Shown here: positions 28,033 to 36,544 of the stretch, piece after piece
Layout of the letters: every line of letters starts with the position of its first letter
Position numbering within the stretch: position 1 is the first letter of the stretch
NCBI RefSeq assembly: GCF_004345605.1
Contig: NZ_SLVY01000015.1
Span: 1-64,000, forward strand
Reading direction: 5' to 3'
Origin: Rhodococcus sp. SMB37
Lineage (GTDB): Bacteria; Actinomycetota; Actinomycetes; Mycobacteriales; Mycobacteriaceae
DNA length: 64,000 bases
Notes under the pieces: generated by a model
What the model saw: only the letters and a program-made list of their open reading frames with translations
Database searches by the model: none
What the model was told of the DNA's origin: nothing
Program-made: the position numbers and the translations under genes

Positions 28033-28181
28033 CGCGCGTGCATCCCATGCGTCCCGTGGCCGAGATCGATGCCATGCCTCAATGGATCGGTGGAGATGTC
28101 CAATGGCGGAACCCTTCTCGCGTACTCGGATTTCCGCGAAGGATCACACGGGTGTAGTTCCGCACGGAAGCCACTTCCACT

Positions 28182-28260
28182 GAACGGGACCGGCCCGGAT
28201 CCCGTTCCGTGGGCTGGCTAGCGTGCGGTGTCCACGGGGTATCCACGGTGAACGGGACCG
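28182..28260. promoter_or_regulatory. GAACGGGA repeats upstream of fadD
   Basis: GAACGGGA (28182-28189) and TCCCGTTC (28200-28207) form a perfect inverted repeat with a ten-base spacer. The same unit, extended to TGAACGGGACCG, recurs as a direct copy at 28249-28260. GAACGGGAC occurs once more just inside the gene near 28400. This looks like a multi-site operator for the acyl-CoA synthetase gene. It is not the KstR or KstR2 motif. Confidence 0.45.
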
Positions 28261-28327
28261 TAGCCCGAGAACCCGCTGGTGGTGCGTCACGACTGCCGCA
28301 CCACACAAGCCGAACGCAGGAGTGAAG

Positions 28328-29995
28328 TTGGAACGCGCGACGATCGCCGAGATGTTGCTCGACCGGCTCGGGGACGAACATCTCGGCACCCGGACCGGGG
28401 AACGGGACTGGACGTGGGACGAGACCGTTCGTGAAAGCGCGGCGCGCGGCGCGTTGGCTGCCTCGCTGCGAAAGGAAGGACCGTTCCACATCGGGGTGCT
28501 GCTCGAGAACGTCCCCGAATTCTTGTTCTGGCTCGGTGGTGCAGCACTGAGCGGTGCAACGATCGTGGGGATCAACCCGACGCGTCGCGGCGCGGAACTC
28601 GAAGCCGAGATCCGCTACGTGGATTGCCAGCTCATCGTGACCGACATCGACGGGATGGCGAAACTGTGGGGCCTCGACCTCGGCCTCACCGAGGACCGAT
28701 TCGTCCTCGTCGACGATCCGGCTTATGCCGAGACCGTTGCAGCGCACTGGGTCGACCAGCCGGCCGTGGACCCGTCGATCGACGAGTCGTCTCTGTTCCT
28801 GCTCCTGTTCACGTCGGGTACGACGGGCATGTCGAAGGCGGTGCGCTGCAGCCAGGGCCGGCTTGCTCGGCTGGCGTATGCGAACTCCGCGAAATACGGT
28901 CATGTGCGCGAGGACGTCGACTATTGCTGCATGCCGCTGTTCCACGGCAATGCGCTCATGGCGCTGTGGGCGCCCGCACTGGCGAATGGCGCCACCATCT
29001 GCCTGCCGCACGCGCGCAAGTTCTCGGCATCGGGATTCCTGCCCGACGTGAAGTATTTCGGTGCAACGTTCTTCACGTACGTCGGCAAGGCGCTGTCGTA
29101 TCTGATGGCGACCGAGGAACGTCCCGACGATATCGACAACACCCTCGTGCGTGGATTCGGCACCGAGGCGTCCCCCGAGGACAAGGCCGAGTTCGTCCGC
29201 CGATTCGGCGCGCAGCTGTACGAGGGCTACGGCTCTTCCGAGGGCGCCGGTTCGGTGAGGCTCGACCCGGACGCGCCCGAGGGGGCGCTCGGCCGACCCG
29301 CGCACGACGATGTCGCTGTGGTCGACCCGGATACCCGTGCCGAATGTGTCCGCGCGAAGCTCGACGAGCACGGCCGCGTCCTGAATCCGGACGAGGCGAT
29401 CGGCGAGATGATCGACAAGGGTGGCGCGAAGCGGTTCGAGGGGTACTACAAGAACGAGCAGGCCGTCGCCGACCGGATCAGACACGGCTGGTACTGGACC
29501 GGCGACCTCGGCTACCTCGACGAGGCGGGCTTCATCTACTTCGCCGGCCGGAAGGGCGATTGGATCCGCGTCGACGGGGAGAACACTTCCGCGTTGATGA
29601 TCGAACGGATCGTGCGTCGGCATCCGAAGGTGATCGCGACCGGTGTGTATGCGGTGCCGGACCCCCGCTCCGGCGATCAGGTGATGGCCGCGATCGAGGT
29701 CGCAGACCCCACGGATTTCGATCCGGTCGAGTTCGCCGAGTTCCTCGCCGACCAGGACGATCTCGGTACCAAATCCGCGCCCCGGCTGCTGCGCGTGTCG
29801 ACAGATCTTCCGGTGACCGGATCGAACAAGGTGCTCAAGAGGGAACTGCAGGCACGCGCATGGCGGTGCGACGAACCTGTGTACCGCTGGGAAGGACGAG
29901 GCGAGCCCGACTACGTCCTGATGTCGGATGAGGACAAGGACGAGCTCGAAGCGCAGTTCGCTGCGTCCGGGCGGCAGCGGTTCCTCAACGGCTGA
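28328..29995 (+). CDS. acyl-CoA synthetase, FadD17/FadD1-like
   Basis: This AMP-forming ligase (555 residues) activates a carboxylate to its CoA thioester. Motifs: LLFTSGTTGMSKAV (P-loop), MPLFHGNALMAL, YEGYGSSEGAG, YWTGDLGYLDEAGFIYFAGRKGDWIRVDGEN (A8) and the catalytic Lys in TGSNKVLKREL. It is closest in feel to mycobacterial FadD17/FadD1, ligases linked to sterol side-chain genes, and it precedes an igr-like operon. The TTG at 28328 has AGGAG five bases upstream. A GTG at 28322 overlaps that site. The true substrate is unproven. Confidence 0.85.
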   Translation: MERATIAEMLLDRLGDEHLGTRTGERDWTWDETVRESAARGALAASLRKEGPFHIGVLLENVPEFLFWLGGAALSGATIVGINPTRRGAELEAEIRYVDCQLIVTDIDGMAKLWGLDLGLTEDRFVLVDDPAYAETVAAHWVDQPAVDPSIDESSLFLLLFTSGTTGMSKAVRCSQGRLARLAYANSAKYGHVREDVDYCCMPLFHGNALMALWAPALANGATICLPHARKFSASGFLPDVKYFGATFFTYVGKALSYLMATEERPDDIDNTLVRGFGTEASPEDKAEFVRRFGAQLYEGYGSSEGAGSVRLDPDAPEGALGRPAHDDVAVVDPDTRAECVRAKLDEHGRVLNPDEAIGEMIDKGGAKRFEGYYKNEQAVADRIRHGWYWTGDLGYLDEAGFIYFAGRKGDWIRVDGENTSALMIERIVRRHPKVIATGVYAVPDPRSGDQVMAAIEVADPTDFDPVEFAEFLADQDDLGTKSAPRLLRVSTDLPVTGSNKVLKRELQARAWRCDEPVYRWEGRGEPDYVLMSDEDKDELEAQFAASGRQRFLNG

Positions 29996-30024
29996 CAGAC
30001 ACGGCTACGGGTGGACGGCCGGTC

Positions 30025-30459
30025 TCAGAGGCCGGGCACGGTGACGGCATGGTCCTCGATGTAATCGACGACGAGTTCTCGTCGCGAGATCTTCCAAACC
30101 CCGTCCACCCGCCGGTAGTCGTCCCGGTATCGGATGGCAATCGCGTTGTCGCGCATGCCGTCACGACCGCGATACAGATGGTGTGCCAGGCAGTAGACCC
30201 ATCCCGCGGCGTTGTCGCCGTCCACATCGAGAACCTGCTGGTGCACGGCGTGATGGGTGGAATGCAGGTGTGCGGTGCCGCCGAGCACGACCGCGACGAT
30301 CGCCTCGGCACCTACCGTGATCACATTCTCGGTGCCGCGGGTCACTGCGGGAGGCTGGACGAACTCGGCGTCCGCGGTGAACAAGGAGGCCAGAGCGGCA
30401 CTGTTTCGATCATCGACCGCCACTGCATAGCGGCCGGCCAGATCCGACGGGGTGTTCAT
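30025..30459 (-). CDS. SnoaL-like nuclear transport factor 2 family protein
   Basis: This 144-residue single-domain NTF2-fold protein has a GRYAVAVDDRNSAALASLFTADAEFVQPP opening, then HLHSTHHAVHQQVLDVDG and YRDDYRRVDGVWKISRREL. It lies between the FadD gene and the fadE operon on the opposite strand. The function is unknown; many such proteins sit in steroid and aromatic degradation clusters. Its start region is shared with the divergent fadE promoter. Confidence 0.78.
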   Translation of the reverse strand: MNTPSDLAGRYAVAVDDRNSAALASLFTADAEFVQPPAVTRGTENVITVGAEAIVAVVLGGTAHLHSTHHAVHQQVLDVDGDNAAGWVYCLAHHLYRGRDGMRDNAIAIRYRDDYRRVDGVWKISRRELVVDYIEDHAVTVPGL

Positions 30460-30605
30460 GGCGACGAGTATGCAGTCATCGGGTCTACCGCCGGCTACCG
30501 AACCCGCTCAGCGGAATCTACCGCTCAGTGAGACCGGACGGGACCTGATGCGGATACCTCTTTAGCGTCCGAGTTCCGCGGATGGCGATGAATGGGAGAG
30601 CACCG

Positions 30606-31772
30606 ATGGAGTTGAGAGAGTCGCCGGCGCAGCTGGAGTTGCGACGGGAATTGCGCGCGTATTTCGCGGGCCTGCTGCCCGAGGAGAAGCGGCGCAAGGC
30701 CGGTGAGCAGGGTGTGGGCGGCGAGTACTTCCGCGAGGTCGTCAGTCTGCTGGGTCGGGACGGCTGGCTGGGTATCGGCTGGCCCGAAGAATACGGCGGG
30801 CAGGGCCGTTCCATCGAGGAACAGTTCGTGTTCTTCGACGAGGTGCAGCGCGCGGGTCTCCCGTTCCCGTTCGTCACCGTCAACACGGTCGGCCCGACAC
30901 TGATGAAGTACGGCACCGACGAGCAGAAGAAGCGCTTCCTGCCGGGCATCCTGGCCGGCGACATCGTCTTCGCGATCGGCTACACCGAGCCCGAAGCCGG
31001 CACCGACCTCGCCTCGCTCGAGACCCGCGCCGTCTCCGACGGCGACGAGTGGGTCATCGACGGCAACAAAATCTTCACCTCCGGCGCCAATACCGCCGAC
31101 TACGTGTGGCTCGCATGCCGTACCGATCCCGAGGCACCCAAGCACAAAGGCATCTCCATCCTCGTGGTGCCGACCGACGACCCGGGCTTCTCGTGGTCGC
31201 CGATCAACACCGTCGGCGGTCTCCAAACCACATCGACGTACTACAGCAGTGTCCGCGTGCCGCAGAGAGACGTGATCGGTGACATCAACGGCGGTTGGCA
31301 ACTGATCGCCGCGCAGCTCAACCATGAGCGCATCGGCCTCGCCGCGATCGGCGGCCGCACCTACGGACTGTGGCACCAGACCCTCGACTGGGCCAAGGAC
31401 AACGGCGCCATCGAAATCCCCTGGGTACAGCAGGAATTCGCGCGCACACACGCGAAACTCGAGGCGATGCGTCTCCTGAACTGGAAGATGACCGCGGCCG
31501 TGGCAGCGGACACACTCTCCGGCGCGGATGCGGGCGCTACCAAGGTGTACGGCACCGAGACGCACATCGACGTCTACCGCACGCTGCTCGCGATCCTCGG
31601 GGCGGCCGGACGGATCCGGCCGGAATCGCCGGGCGCACTGCTGGCCGGTCAGATCGAACAGATCTCCCGTCAGGGCATGGTCAACACGTTCGGTGGCGGT
31701 GTCAACGAGGTGCTGCGCGACATGGTCGGCACGATGGGTCTCGGGCTCGTGCGTGAGAAGAGGAGCAAATGA
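30606..31772 (+). CDS. acyl-CoA dehydrogenase (FadE29/ChsE-like)
   Basis: This 388-residue FAD acyl-CoA dehydrogenase has GYTEPEAGTDLASLETRAV and EWVIDGNKIFTSGANTADYVWLACRTD. A QLNHERIGLAAIGGRTYGL helix and a C-terminal NTFGGGVNEVLRDMVG segment follow. In the igr pathway two half-sized FadE proteins form an alpha2beta2 enzyme that dehydrogenates the 3-carbon sterol side-chain CoA ester. Its partner is probably the FadE two genes downstream. The ATG at 30606 has GGGAGA five bases upstream, and the stop overlaps the next start (ATGA). Confidence 0.87.
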   Translation: MELRESPAQLELRRELRAYFAGLLPEEKRRKAGEQGVGGEYFREVVSLLGRDGWLGIGWPEEYGGQGRSIEEQFVFFDEVQRAGLPFPFVTVNTVGPTLMKYGTDEQKKRFLPGILAGDIVFAIGYTEPEAGTDLASLETRAVSDGDEWVIDGNKIFTSGANTADYVWLACRTDPEAPKHKGISILVVPTDDPGFSWSPINTVGGLQTTSTYYSSVRVPQRDVIGDINGGWQLIAAQLNHERIGLAAIGGRTYGLWHQTLDWAKDNGAIEIPWVQQEFARTHAKLEAMRLLNWKMTAAVAADTLSGADAGATKVYGTETHIDVYRTLLAILGAAGRIRPESPGALLAGQIEQISRQGMVNTFGGGVNEVLRDMVGTMGLGLVREKRSK

Positions 31773-32722
31773 GCGAATCCCTCACCGAACTCGCGGTGTA
31801 CGAGGGGCAGACCCTGACTCCCACCATATGGGGACCGGACGCGGTCAACACCCCGATGATCCGGCACTGGATCGAGACGATGGGCGACACGAACCCCATC
31901 TACCTCGACGACGACGCCGCCCGCGCCACCGGACGCGACGGGGCAGTCGCACCCGCGCTGATGACCCAGGTGTGGACCATGCGCACCTTCACCGACAAGA
32001 TGGCAGACAACGCACCCTCGCAGGTGTGGACCGATCTGATCGCCACGCTCGACAATGCGGGTTTCACCTCCGTCGTCGCGACCGACTCGGATTTCGAGTT
32101 CTTCGCGGAACTACGACCCGGCGACCGGGTCTCGCTCACCGAGGTGATCGAGGACATCTCCGAGCAGAAATCCACCGGCCTCGGCATCGGCCATTTCGTG
32201 ACGACGCTGAAGACCTACCGGAACGGTGACGGCGAGGTCGTCGCGACCCAGCGCTGGCGCACCCTGCGGTTCAAGCCGAAGACCGAGAAGGCAGCGGCCG
32301 CCGAGCCGTCCCAGGGTTTGCGCCCGCGCCCGGCGCTCAACGCGGACAACGCCTTCTGGTTCGAAGCCGCGAAGGAGCATCGTCTGGTGATCCAACGGTG
32401 TACCGCCTGCCGGACGCTGCGCCACCCGACGGGCCCGATGTGCGGTACCTGTCGTTCACTCGGATGGGACACCGTCGACGCGTCGGGTCGCGGCGTCGTC
32501 TACAGCTTTGTCGTCAACCATCATCCGCAGATCCCCGGCTTCGAGTATCCGCTCGTCGTGGCAACCATCGAACTCGACGAGGGCACCCGTCTGATCGCGA
32601 ACATGACCGGTGTGACGCCGGACGAGGTCGAGATCGGCATGCCTGTGGAACTGGACTGGATAGACGCCGACCCGGATCTGACGCTGCCCGCGTTCCGTCC
32701 GGCCGCACGGGAGGAGTACTGA
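31769..32722 (+). CDS. ChsH2-like MaoC/DUF35 enoyl-CoA hydratase-aldolase partner
   Basis: This 317-residue two-domain protein has an N-terminal MaoC-like hot-dog domain (residues about 1-175, PIYLDDDAARATGRDGAVAPALMTQVW). The C-terminal DUF35 domain (about 190-315) has a zinc rubredoxin-like CTAC/CGTC pair and an OB fold. This is the layout of ChsH2 (Rv3542c): its MaoC part pairs with ChsH1 to hydrate the enoyl-CoA, and its DUF35 part binds the Ltp2 retro-aldolase. It overlaps the genes on both sides. Confidence 0.88.
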   Translation: MSESLTELAVYEGQTLTPTIWGPDAVNTPMIRHWIETMGDTNPIYLDDDAARATGRDGAVAPALMTQVWTMRTFTDKMADNAPSQVWTDLIATLDNAGFTSVVATDSDFEFFAELRPGDRVSLTEVIEDISEQKSTGLGIGHFVTTLKTYRNGDGEVVATQRWRTLRFKPKTEKAAAAEPSQGLRPRPALNADNAFWFEAAKEHRLVIQRCTACRTLRHPTGPMCGTCRSLGWDTVDASGRGVVYSFVVNHHPQIPGFEYPLVVATIELDEGTRLIANMTGVTPDEVEIGMPVELDWIDADPDLTLPAFRPAAREEY

Positions 32723-33834
32723 TGGATTTCGACTTCAGCGAAGAGCAAGAGACGATTCGCGGCCTCGCCCGTGACGTTTTCACCGGCTGCGCGGACATCG
32801 ACCGGGTCAAGCAGGTCGAACGGAGTGACGAGCGTATCGATCGTGAGCTGTGGCGCGAACTCGTCAACACGGGTCTGCTCGGTATCGCGCTGCCCGAAGA
32901 TCTCGGCGGCGGTGGGCTCGGCTTGGCCGAACTGTATGTTCTGCTCGAACAACAGGGACGCTACGTCGCGCCGGTGCCGATTTGGCAGTCGGTTCTCGCA
33001 GCTCTCGCGGTCGCCGAGTTCGGCACCGACGCCCAGCGCACCGCGCTGGTCCCCGGTGTCGCCGACGGCAGCAGCTTCCTGACGATCGGCCTCGAGGAAT
33101 TCGGTCCGTTCGTCGAGGGAGACCCGCAGACCACGGCCGCCGAAGCCGATGGCCGGTGGATCCTGACCGGTGCCAAGGCCGTCGTCCCGATCACGCACGT
33201 CGCCGACCGTGTGATCGTCTCTGCAACCACGCCCACCGGCGCTGCGTTGTTCGTCGTCGACCCGTCTGCCCCGGGTGTGTCGGTGGAGCAGACACAGTCC
33301 ACTAATTGGGAGATCTGCGGCAACCTCGTGTTGGATCGGGCTCCTGCGGAGCTGCTCGGTCCCGCCGACGGTAGCACCGCGCAATGGTTGCTCGACCGGG
33401 TCGAGCTCGCGCTCGCCGCACTTGCGCTCGGTGTCGGCTCCGGAGCCGTCGCGCAGGCCGTCGCATACCTCAACGGCCGCTACCAGTTCGGACGCCCGCT
33501 CGCGACCTTCCAGGCCGTCAACCACCAGCTGGCCGACTGCTACATCGATCTCGAGGCGATGCGTGTGACGCTGTGGCAGGCCGCGTGGTTGCTCGCCGAG
33601 GGACACGAGCCCGGTACGTCGGTGCTCGTCGCCAAGTGGTGGGCCACCGATGGTGGGCAGCGCGTGGTGCACCGAACCACCCACGTCCATGGCGGTATGG
33701 GTGTCGACACCGACTATCCGGTGCACCGGCACCTGCTGTGGGGAAAGCAGATCGGTGCCACTCTCGGCGGCTCGGCGTCCGATCTGGCGCGCCTGGGTGC
33801 GCAGCTCGCGGCCGGTGTCGAGGTGGTCGCATGA
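32722..33834 (+). CDS. acyl-CoA dehydrogenase (FadE28/ChsE-like)
   Basis: This 370-residue protein is the second, more diverged acyl-CoA dehydrogenase of the operon: MDFDFSEEQETIRGLARDVF, GIALPEDLGGGGLGLAELYVLLEQQGRYVAPVPIW and HGGMGVDTDYPVHRHLLWGKQI. It lacks an obvious equivalent of the classic substrate-binding segment. This fits the igr alpha2beta2 model in which one subunit carries most catalytic residues. The ATG at 32722 overlaps the previous stop (TGATG). Its place between the ChsH2 and ChsH1 homologues differs from the mycobacterial order. Confidence 0.87.
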   Translation: MDFDFSEEQETIRGLARDVFTGCADIDRVKQVERSDERIDRELWRELVNTGLLGIALPEDLGGGGLGLAELYVLLEQQGRYVAPVPIWQSVLAALAVAEFGTDAQRTALVPGVADGSSFLTIGLEEFGPFVEGDPQTTAAEADGRWILTGAKAVVPITHVADRVIVSATTPTGAALFVVDPSAPGVSVEQTQSTNWEICGNLVLDRAPAELLGPADGSTAQWLLDRVELALAALALGVGSGAVAQAVAYLNGRYQFGRPLATFQAVNHQLADCYIDLEAMRVTLWQAAWLLAEGHEPGTSVLVAKWWATDGGQRVVHRTTHVHGGMGVDTDYPVHRHLLWGKQIGATLGGSASDLARLGAQLAAGVEVVA

Positions 33835-34274
33835 CCGCCACCGTCACTGTCACAGGCCGTGGCTACGACGACATTGCGGTCGGCGAGGTGTTGCCGGAGC
33901 TCCCGATTCCGCTGACCCGCACGCTGATCGTCGCCACCGCGATCGCGACCCGCGACTTCCAGGACGTCCATCACGATCCCGAGTTGGCGCGCGAGCGCGG
34001 CTCGAAAGACGTCTTCATGAACATCCTCACCAGCAACGGGCTGGCCGGCCGCTTCGTGACGGACTGGGCGGGTCCCCGCGCGACGGTACGCCGCGTGAAG
34101 ATCCGCCTCGGCGCCCCGAACTACCCGGGCGACACCATGACCATGACCGGCGAGGTCGTCTCGAAGGACAACGGTCTCGTGGAGGTGAAGGTCCAGGGCG
34201 CGAACAGCCTCGGCAACCACCTCGCGGGTTCGGTGACCGTCGCCTACCTCGCGAGCGAAGGGAAGGAAGCCTGA
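33831..34274 (+). CDS. ChsH1-like MaoC dehydratase
   Basis: This 147-residue MaoC-like single hot-dog protein has ATRDFQDVHHDPELARERGSKDVFMNILTSNGL, with an Asp/His pair typical of hydratase 2 active sites. In the igr pathway ChsH1 pairs with the MaoC domain of ChsH2 to hydrate the side-chain enoyl-CoA. The ATG at 33831 overlaps the fadE stop, and the stop overlaps the ltp2 start by one base. Confidence 0.87.
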   Translation: MTATVTVTGRGYDDIAVGEVLPELPIPLTRTLIVATAIATRDFQDVHHDPELARERGSKDVFMNILTSNGLAGRFVTDWAGPRATVRRVKIRLGAPNYPGDTMTMTGEVVSKDNGLVEVKVQGANSLGNHLAGSVTVAYLASEGKEA

Positions 34275-35452
34275 TGGCCGTCAGCCCGCTCTCGGGTGCC
34301 GCTGCGATCGTCGGTATCGGCGCGACCGAGTTCTCGAAGAAATCCGGTCGCTCGGAATTGCAGCTCGCGTGCGAGGCCGTCACTGCTGCGCTCGCCGACG
34401 CCGGGATCGACCCGTCCGAGGTCGACGGCCTGACGACCTTCACGATGGAGACCAACGGCGAGATCCTCGTCGCTCGCAATTGCGGCCTCGGTGAGCTGAA
34501 GTTCTTCTCCCGTATCGGCTACGGCGGTGGCGCGGCGTGTGCGTCGGTGCAGCAGGCGGCGATGGCCGTGGCGACCGGTGTTGCGGACGTCGTGGTGGTC
34601 TACCGGGCGTTCAACGAACGCTCCGGGATGCGCTTCGGCGCGGGCCAGCACGACCGTCCGATGGATTCGACCGCGGACCGTGCCGCGTATGCGTGGCTGA
34701 CCCCGCAGGGCCTGGCGACCCCCGCTCAGTGGGTCGCGATGTTCGCCCGGCGGTACATGCACCAGTTCGGAGCGACGAGCGAGGATTTCGGCCGGGTCGC
34801 CGTTGTGGCGCGAAAGCATGCCGCGAACAATCCGGCCGCGTGGTTCTACGGCAAGCCGATCACGCTGGAAGACCACCAGAACTCGCGGTGGATCGCAGAG
34901 CCGCTGCACCTGCTGGACTGCTGCCAGGAGACCGACGGCGGGCAGGCGCTCGTCATCGTCTCCGCCGAGCGTGCCGAGGATCTGCGCAACACGCCCGCGA
35001 TCATCAAGGGTGCGGCGCAGGGCAGCGGCAAGGATCAGCACATGATGGCGAGCTACTACCGGCCTGACATCACCGGCATTCCGGAGATGGGTCTGGTCGG
35101 CCGCCAGCTCTACGCGCAGGCCGGACTGACACCGGACGACATCGATGCTGCGATCCTCTACGACCACTTCACGCCACTGGTGCTTCCGCAGCTCGAAGAA
35201 CTCGGTTTCTGTGGTGTGGGTGAGGCCAAGGACTTCATCCGCGAGGGCAATCTGGAGATCGGTGGACGGCTGCCGAGCAATACGCACGGCGGTCAGGTGG
35301 GCGAGGCATACCTCCATGGAGTCAACGGCATCGCAGAGGCGGTGCGGTTGCTGCGGGGCACGTCCACCAACCAGCCGGCACGCGTCGAGAACGTGATCGT
35401 CACCGCGGGAACCGCGGTTCCCACGAGTGGGCTGGTTCTCGGCGCAGTCTGA
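34274..35452 (+). CDS. Ltp2-like lipid-transfer protein / retro-aldolase
   Basis: This 392-residue thiolase-fold protein of the SCP-x/Ltp2 group has IVGIGATEFSKKSGRSELQLACEAV, YGGGAACASVQQAAMAVATGVAD, YDHFTPLVLPQLEELGFC and LPSNTHGGQVGEAYLHG. In the igr pathway Ltp2 cleaves the hydroxylated side-chain CoA ester, releasing propionyl-CoA and leaving the 17-keto steroid, when bound to the DUF35 domain of ChsH2. It is the last gene of the operon and is followed by a strong hairpin at 35471-35520. Confidence 0.9.
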   Translation: MAVSPLSGAAAIVGIGATEFSKKSGRSELQLACEAVTAALADAGIDPSEVDGLTTFTMETNGEILVARNCGLGELKFFSRIGYGGGAACASVQQAAMAVATGVADVVVVYRAFNERSGMRFGAGQHDRPMDSTADRAAYAWLTPQGLATPAQWVAMFARRYMHQFGATSEDFGRVAVVARKHAANNPAAWFYGKPITLEDHQNSRWIAEPLHLLDCCQETDGGQALVIVSAERAEDLRNTPAIIKGAAQGSGKDQHMMASYYRPDITGIPEMGLVGRQLYAQAGLTPDDIDAAILYDHFTPLVLPQLEELGFCGVGEAKDFIREGNLEIGGRLPSNTHGGQVGEAYLHGVNGIAEAVRLLRGTSTNQPARVENVIVTAGTAVPTSGLVLGAV

Positions 35453-35470
35453 TCCGGACCAGCGCCGGAA

Positions 35471-35520
35471 CGGCAGTCCCCGCGGGGCCCGACGTCAGTG
35501 GGTCGCCGCGGGGACTGCCG
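35471..35520. terminator. strong bidirectional terminator hairpin
   Basis: CGGCAGTCCCCGCGG (35471-35485) and CCGCGGGGACTGCCG (35506-35520) form a perfect 15-bp stem with a 20-base loop, exactly between the convergent ltp2 and aldo/keto reductase genes. Confidence 0.85.
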
Positions 35521-35528
35521 TACCGTTC

Positions 35529-36476
35529 CTACGCCTCGACGGCGTTCGACAAAGAAGTCAGGCGGTCGGTTTCGAGGTCGGTGAGAACCAGCCTCGTCGA
35601 GTCGAGCAGCGCCGGAAGCTGCTCGATGCGGCTGGCGCTCGCGATCGGCGCGACGATGCCGGGACGCTGTGACAGCCACGAGAGTGCCACCGTGGGGATC
35701 TCGACGGCGTGGGCGGTCGCGATCTCGGCGAGTGCGTCGATCACCGTGAGGCCGGCCTCGGAGAAGTACTGCGAGGCCATCCGTCCGCGAACCCCGGCGT
35801 CGAGATCCTCCGACGTCCGGTACTTGCCGGTGAGGAACCCCGCGGCGAGTCCGTAGTACGGCAGGACACCCAGGTCGTGCTCGGCAACGAGCGGGGCGTA
35901 CTCCTGTTCGTACTCCGCGCGATGCACCAGGTTGTAGTGCGGCTGCAGCGACACGGGCCGCGCGTAACCGCCCTCGTCTGCAATCGCGAGCCACTCGGCG
36001 ACCCGCGCGGGGGAGTAGTTCGACAGGCCGACATAACGGACCTTGCCGCTTCGGACGAGTGCGTCGAACGCCGCGACGGTCTCGTCCAGTGGCGTCTCGG
36101 GGTCGTCCGAGTGCGCGAAGTACAGGTCGATGTGATCGGACTGCAGACGCTTGAGAGACGCGTCGGCGGCGGCTGCGACATTCTCCGGCGCCAGGCCCCT
36201 GAAATCGGGGTGATGGGCGACCTTGGTCGCTACCATCATCTCGGAACCGATGCCGCGAGCGGCCTTCCAGTTTCCGAGGATGGTCTCGGATTCGCCGCCG
36301 GAGTTGCCTGGGACGAAGGCGGAGTACGAGTCGGCGGTGTCGACGAAATTACCGCCTGCGGCCATGAACGCGTCGAGGATCTCGAACGAGGCGGTCTCAT
36401 CCGCCGTCCAGCCGAGCGTGTTGCCGCCCAATGCCAGAGGGTGGATATCGAGCTCGGAATTTCCGATTGTTGCCAC
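35529..36476 (-). CDS. aldo/keto reductase
   Basis: This 315-residue NADPH-dependent TIM-barrel reductase has PLALGGNTLGW, DTADSYSAFVPGN (catalytic Asp/Tyr), VATKVAHHP (Lys), DLYFAHSDDPETPLDE (His) and a C-terminal APIASASRIEQL cofactor motif. I chose GTG 36476 (GGGAG just upstream), since the conserved family sequence begins there. An ATG at 36548 overlaps the nrtR stop (ATGA) and would add 24 residues. The substrate is unknown; it is probably co-transcribed with nrtR. Confidence 0.87.
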   Translation of the reverse strand: MATIGNSELDIHPLALGGNTLGWTADETASFEILDAFMAAGGNFVDTADSYSAFVPGNSGGESETILGNWKAARGIGSEMMVATKVAHHPDFRGLAPENVAAAADASLKRLQSDHIDLYFAHSDDPETPLDETVAAFDALVRSGKVRYVGLSNYSPARVAEWLAIADEGGYARPVSLQPHYNLVHRAEYEQEYAPLVAEHDLGVLPYYGLAAGFLTGKYRTSEDLDAGVRGRMASQYFSEAGLTVIDALAEIATAHAVEIPTVALSWLSQRPGIVAPIASASRIEQLPALLDSTRLVLTDLETDRLTSLSNAVEA

Positions 36477-36544
36477 TGCGCTCCCGTCGTCGGCATGATG
36501 TTCCACGCGCACCTTACTCCCGGAGGGCCCGAATGCCCCCTCGG

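Noticed and set aside
28079-29623. 514-codon open frame on the minus strand
   Set aside because: It lies antisense to the clear acyl-CoA synthetase, has the His/Arg/Glu-rich composition typical of the opposite strand of high-GC genes and shows no domain.
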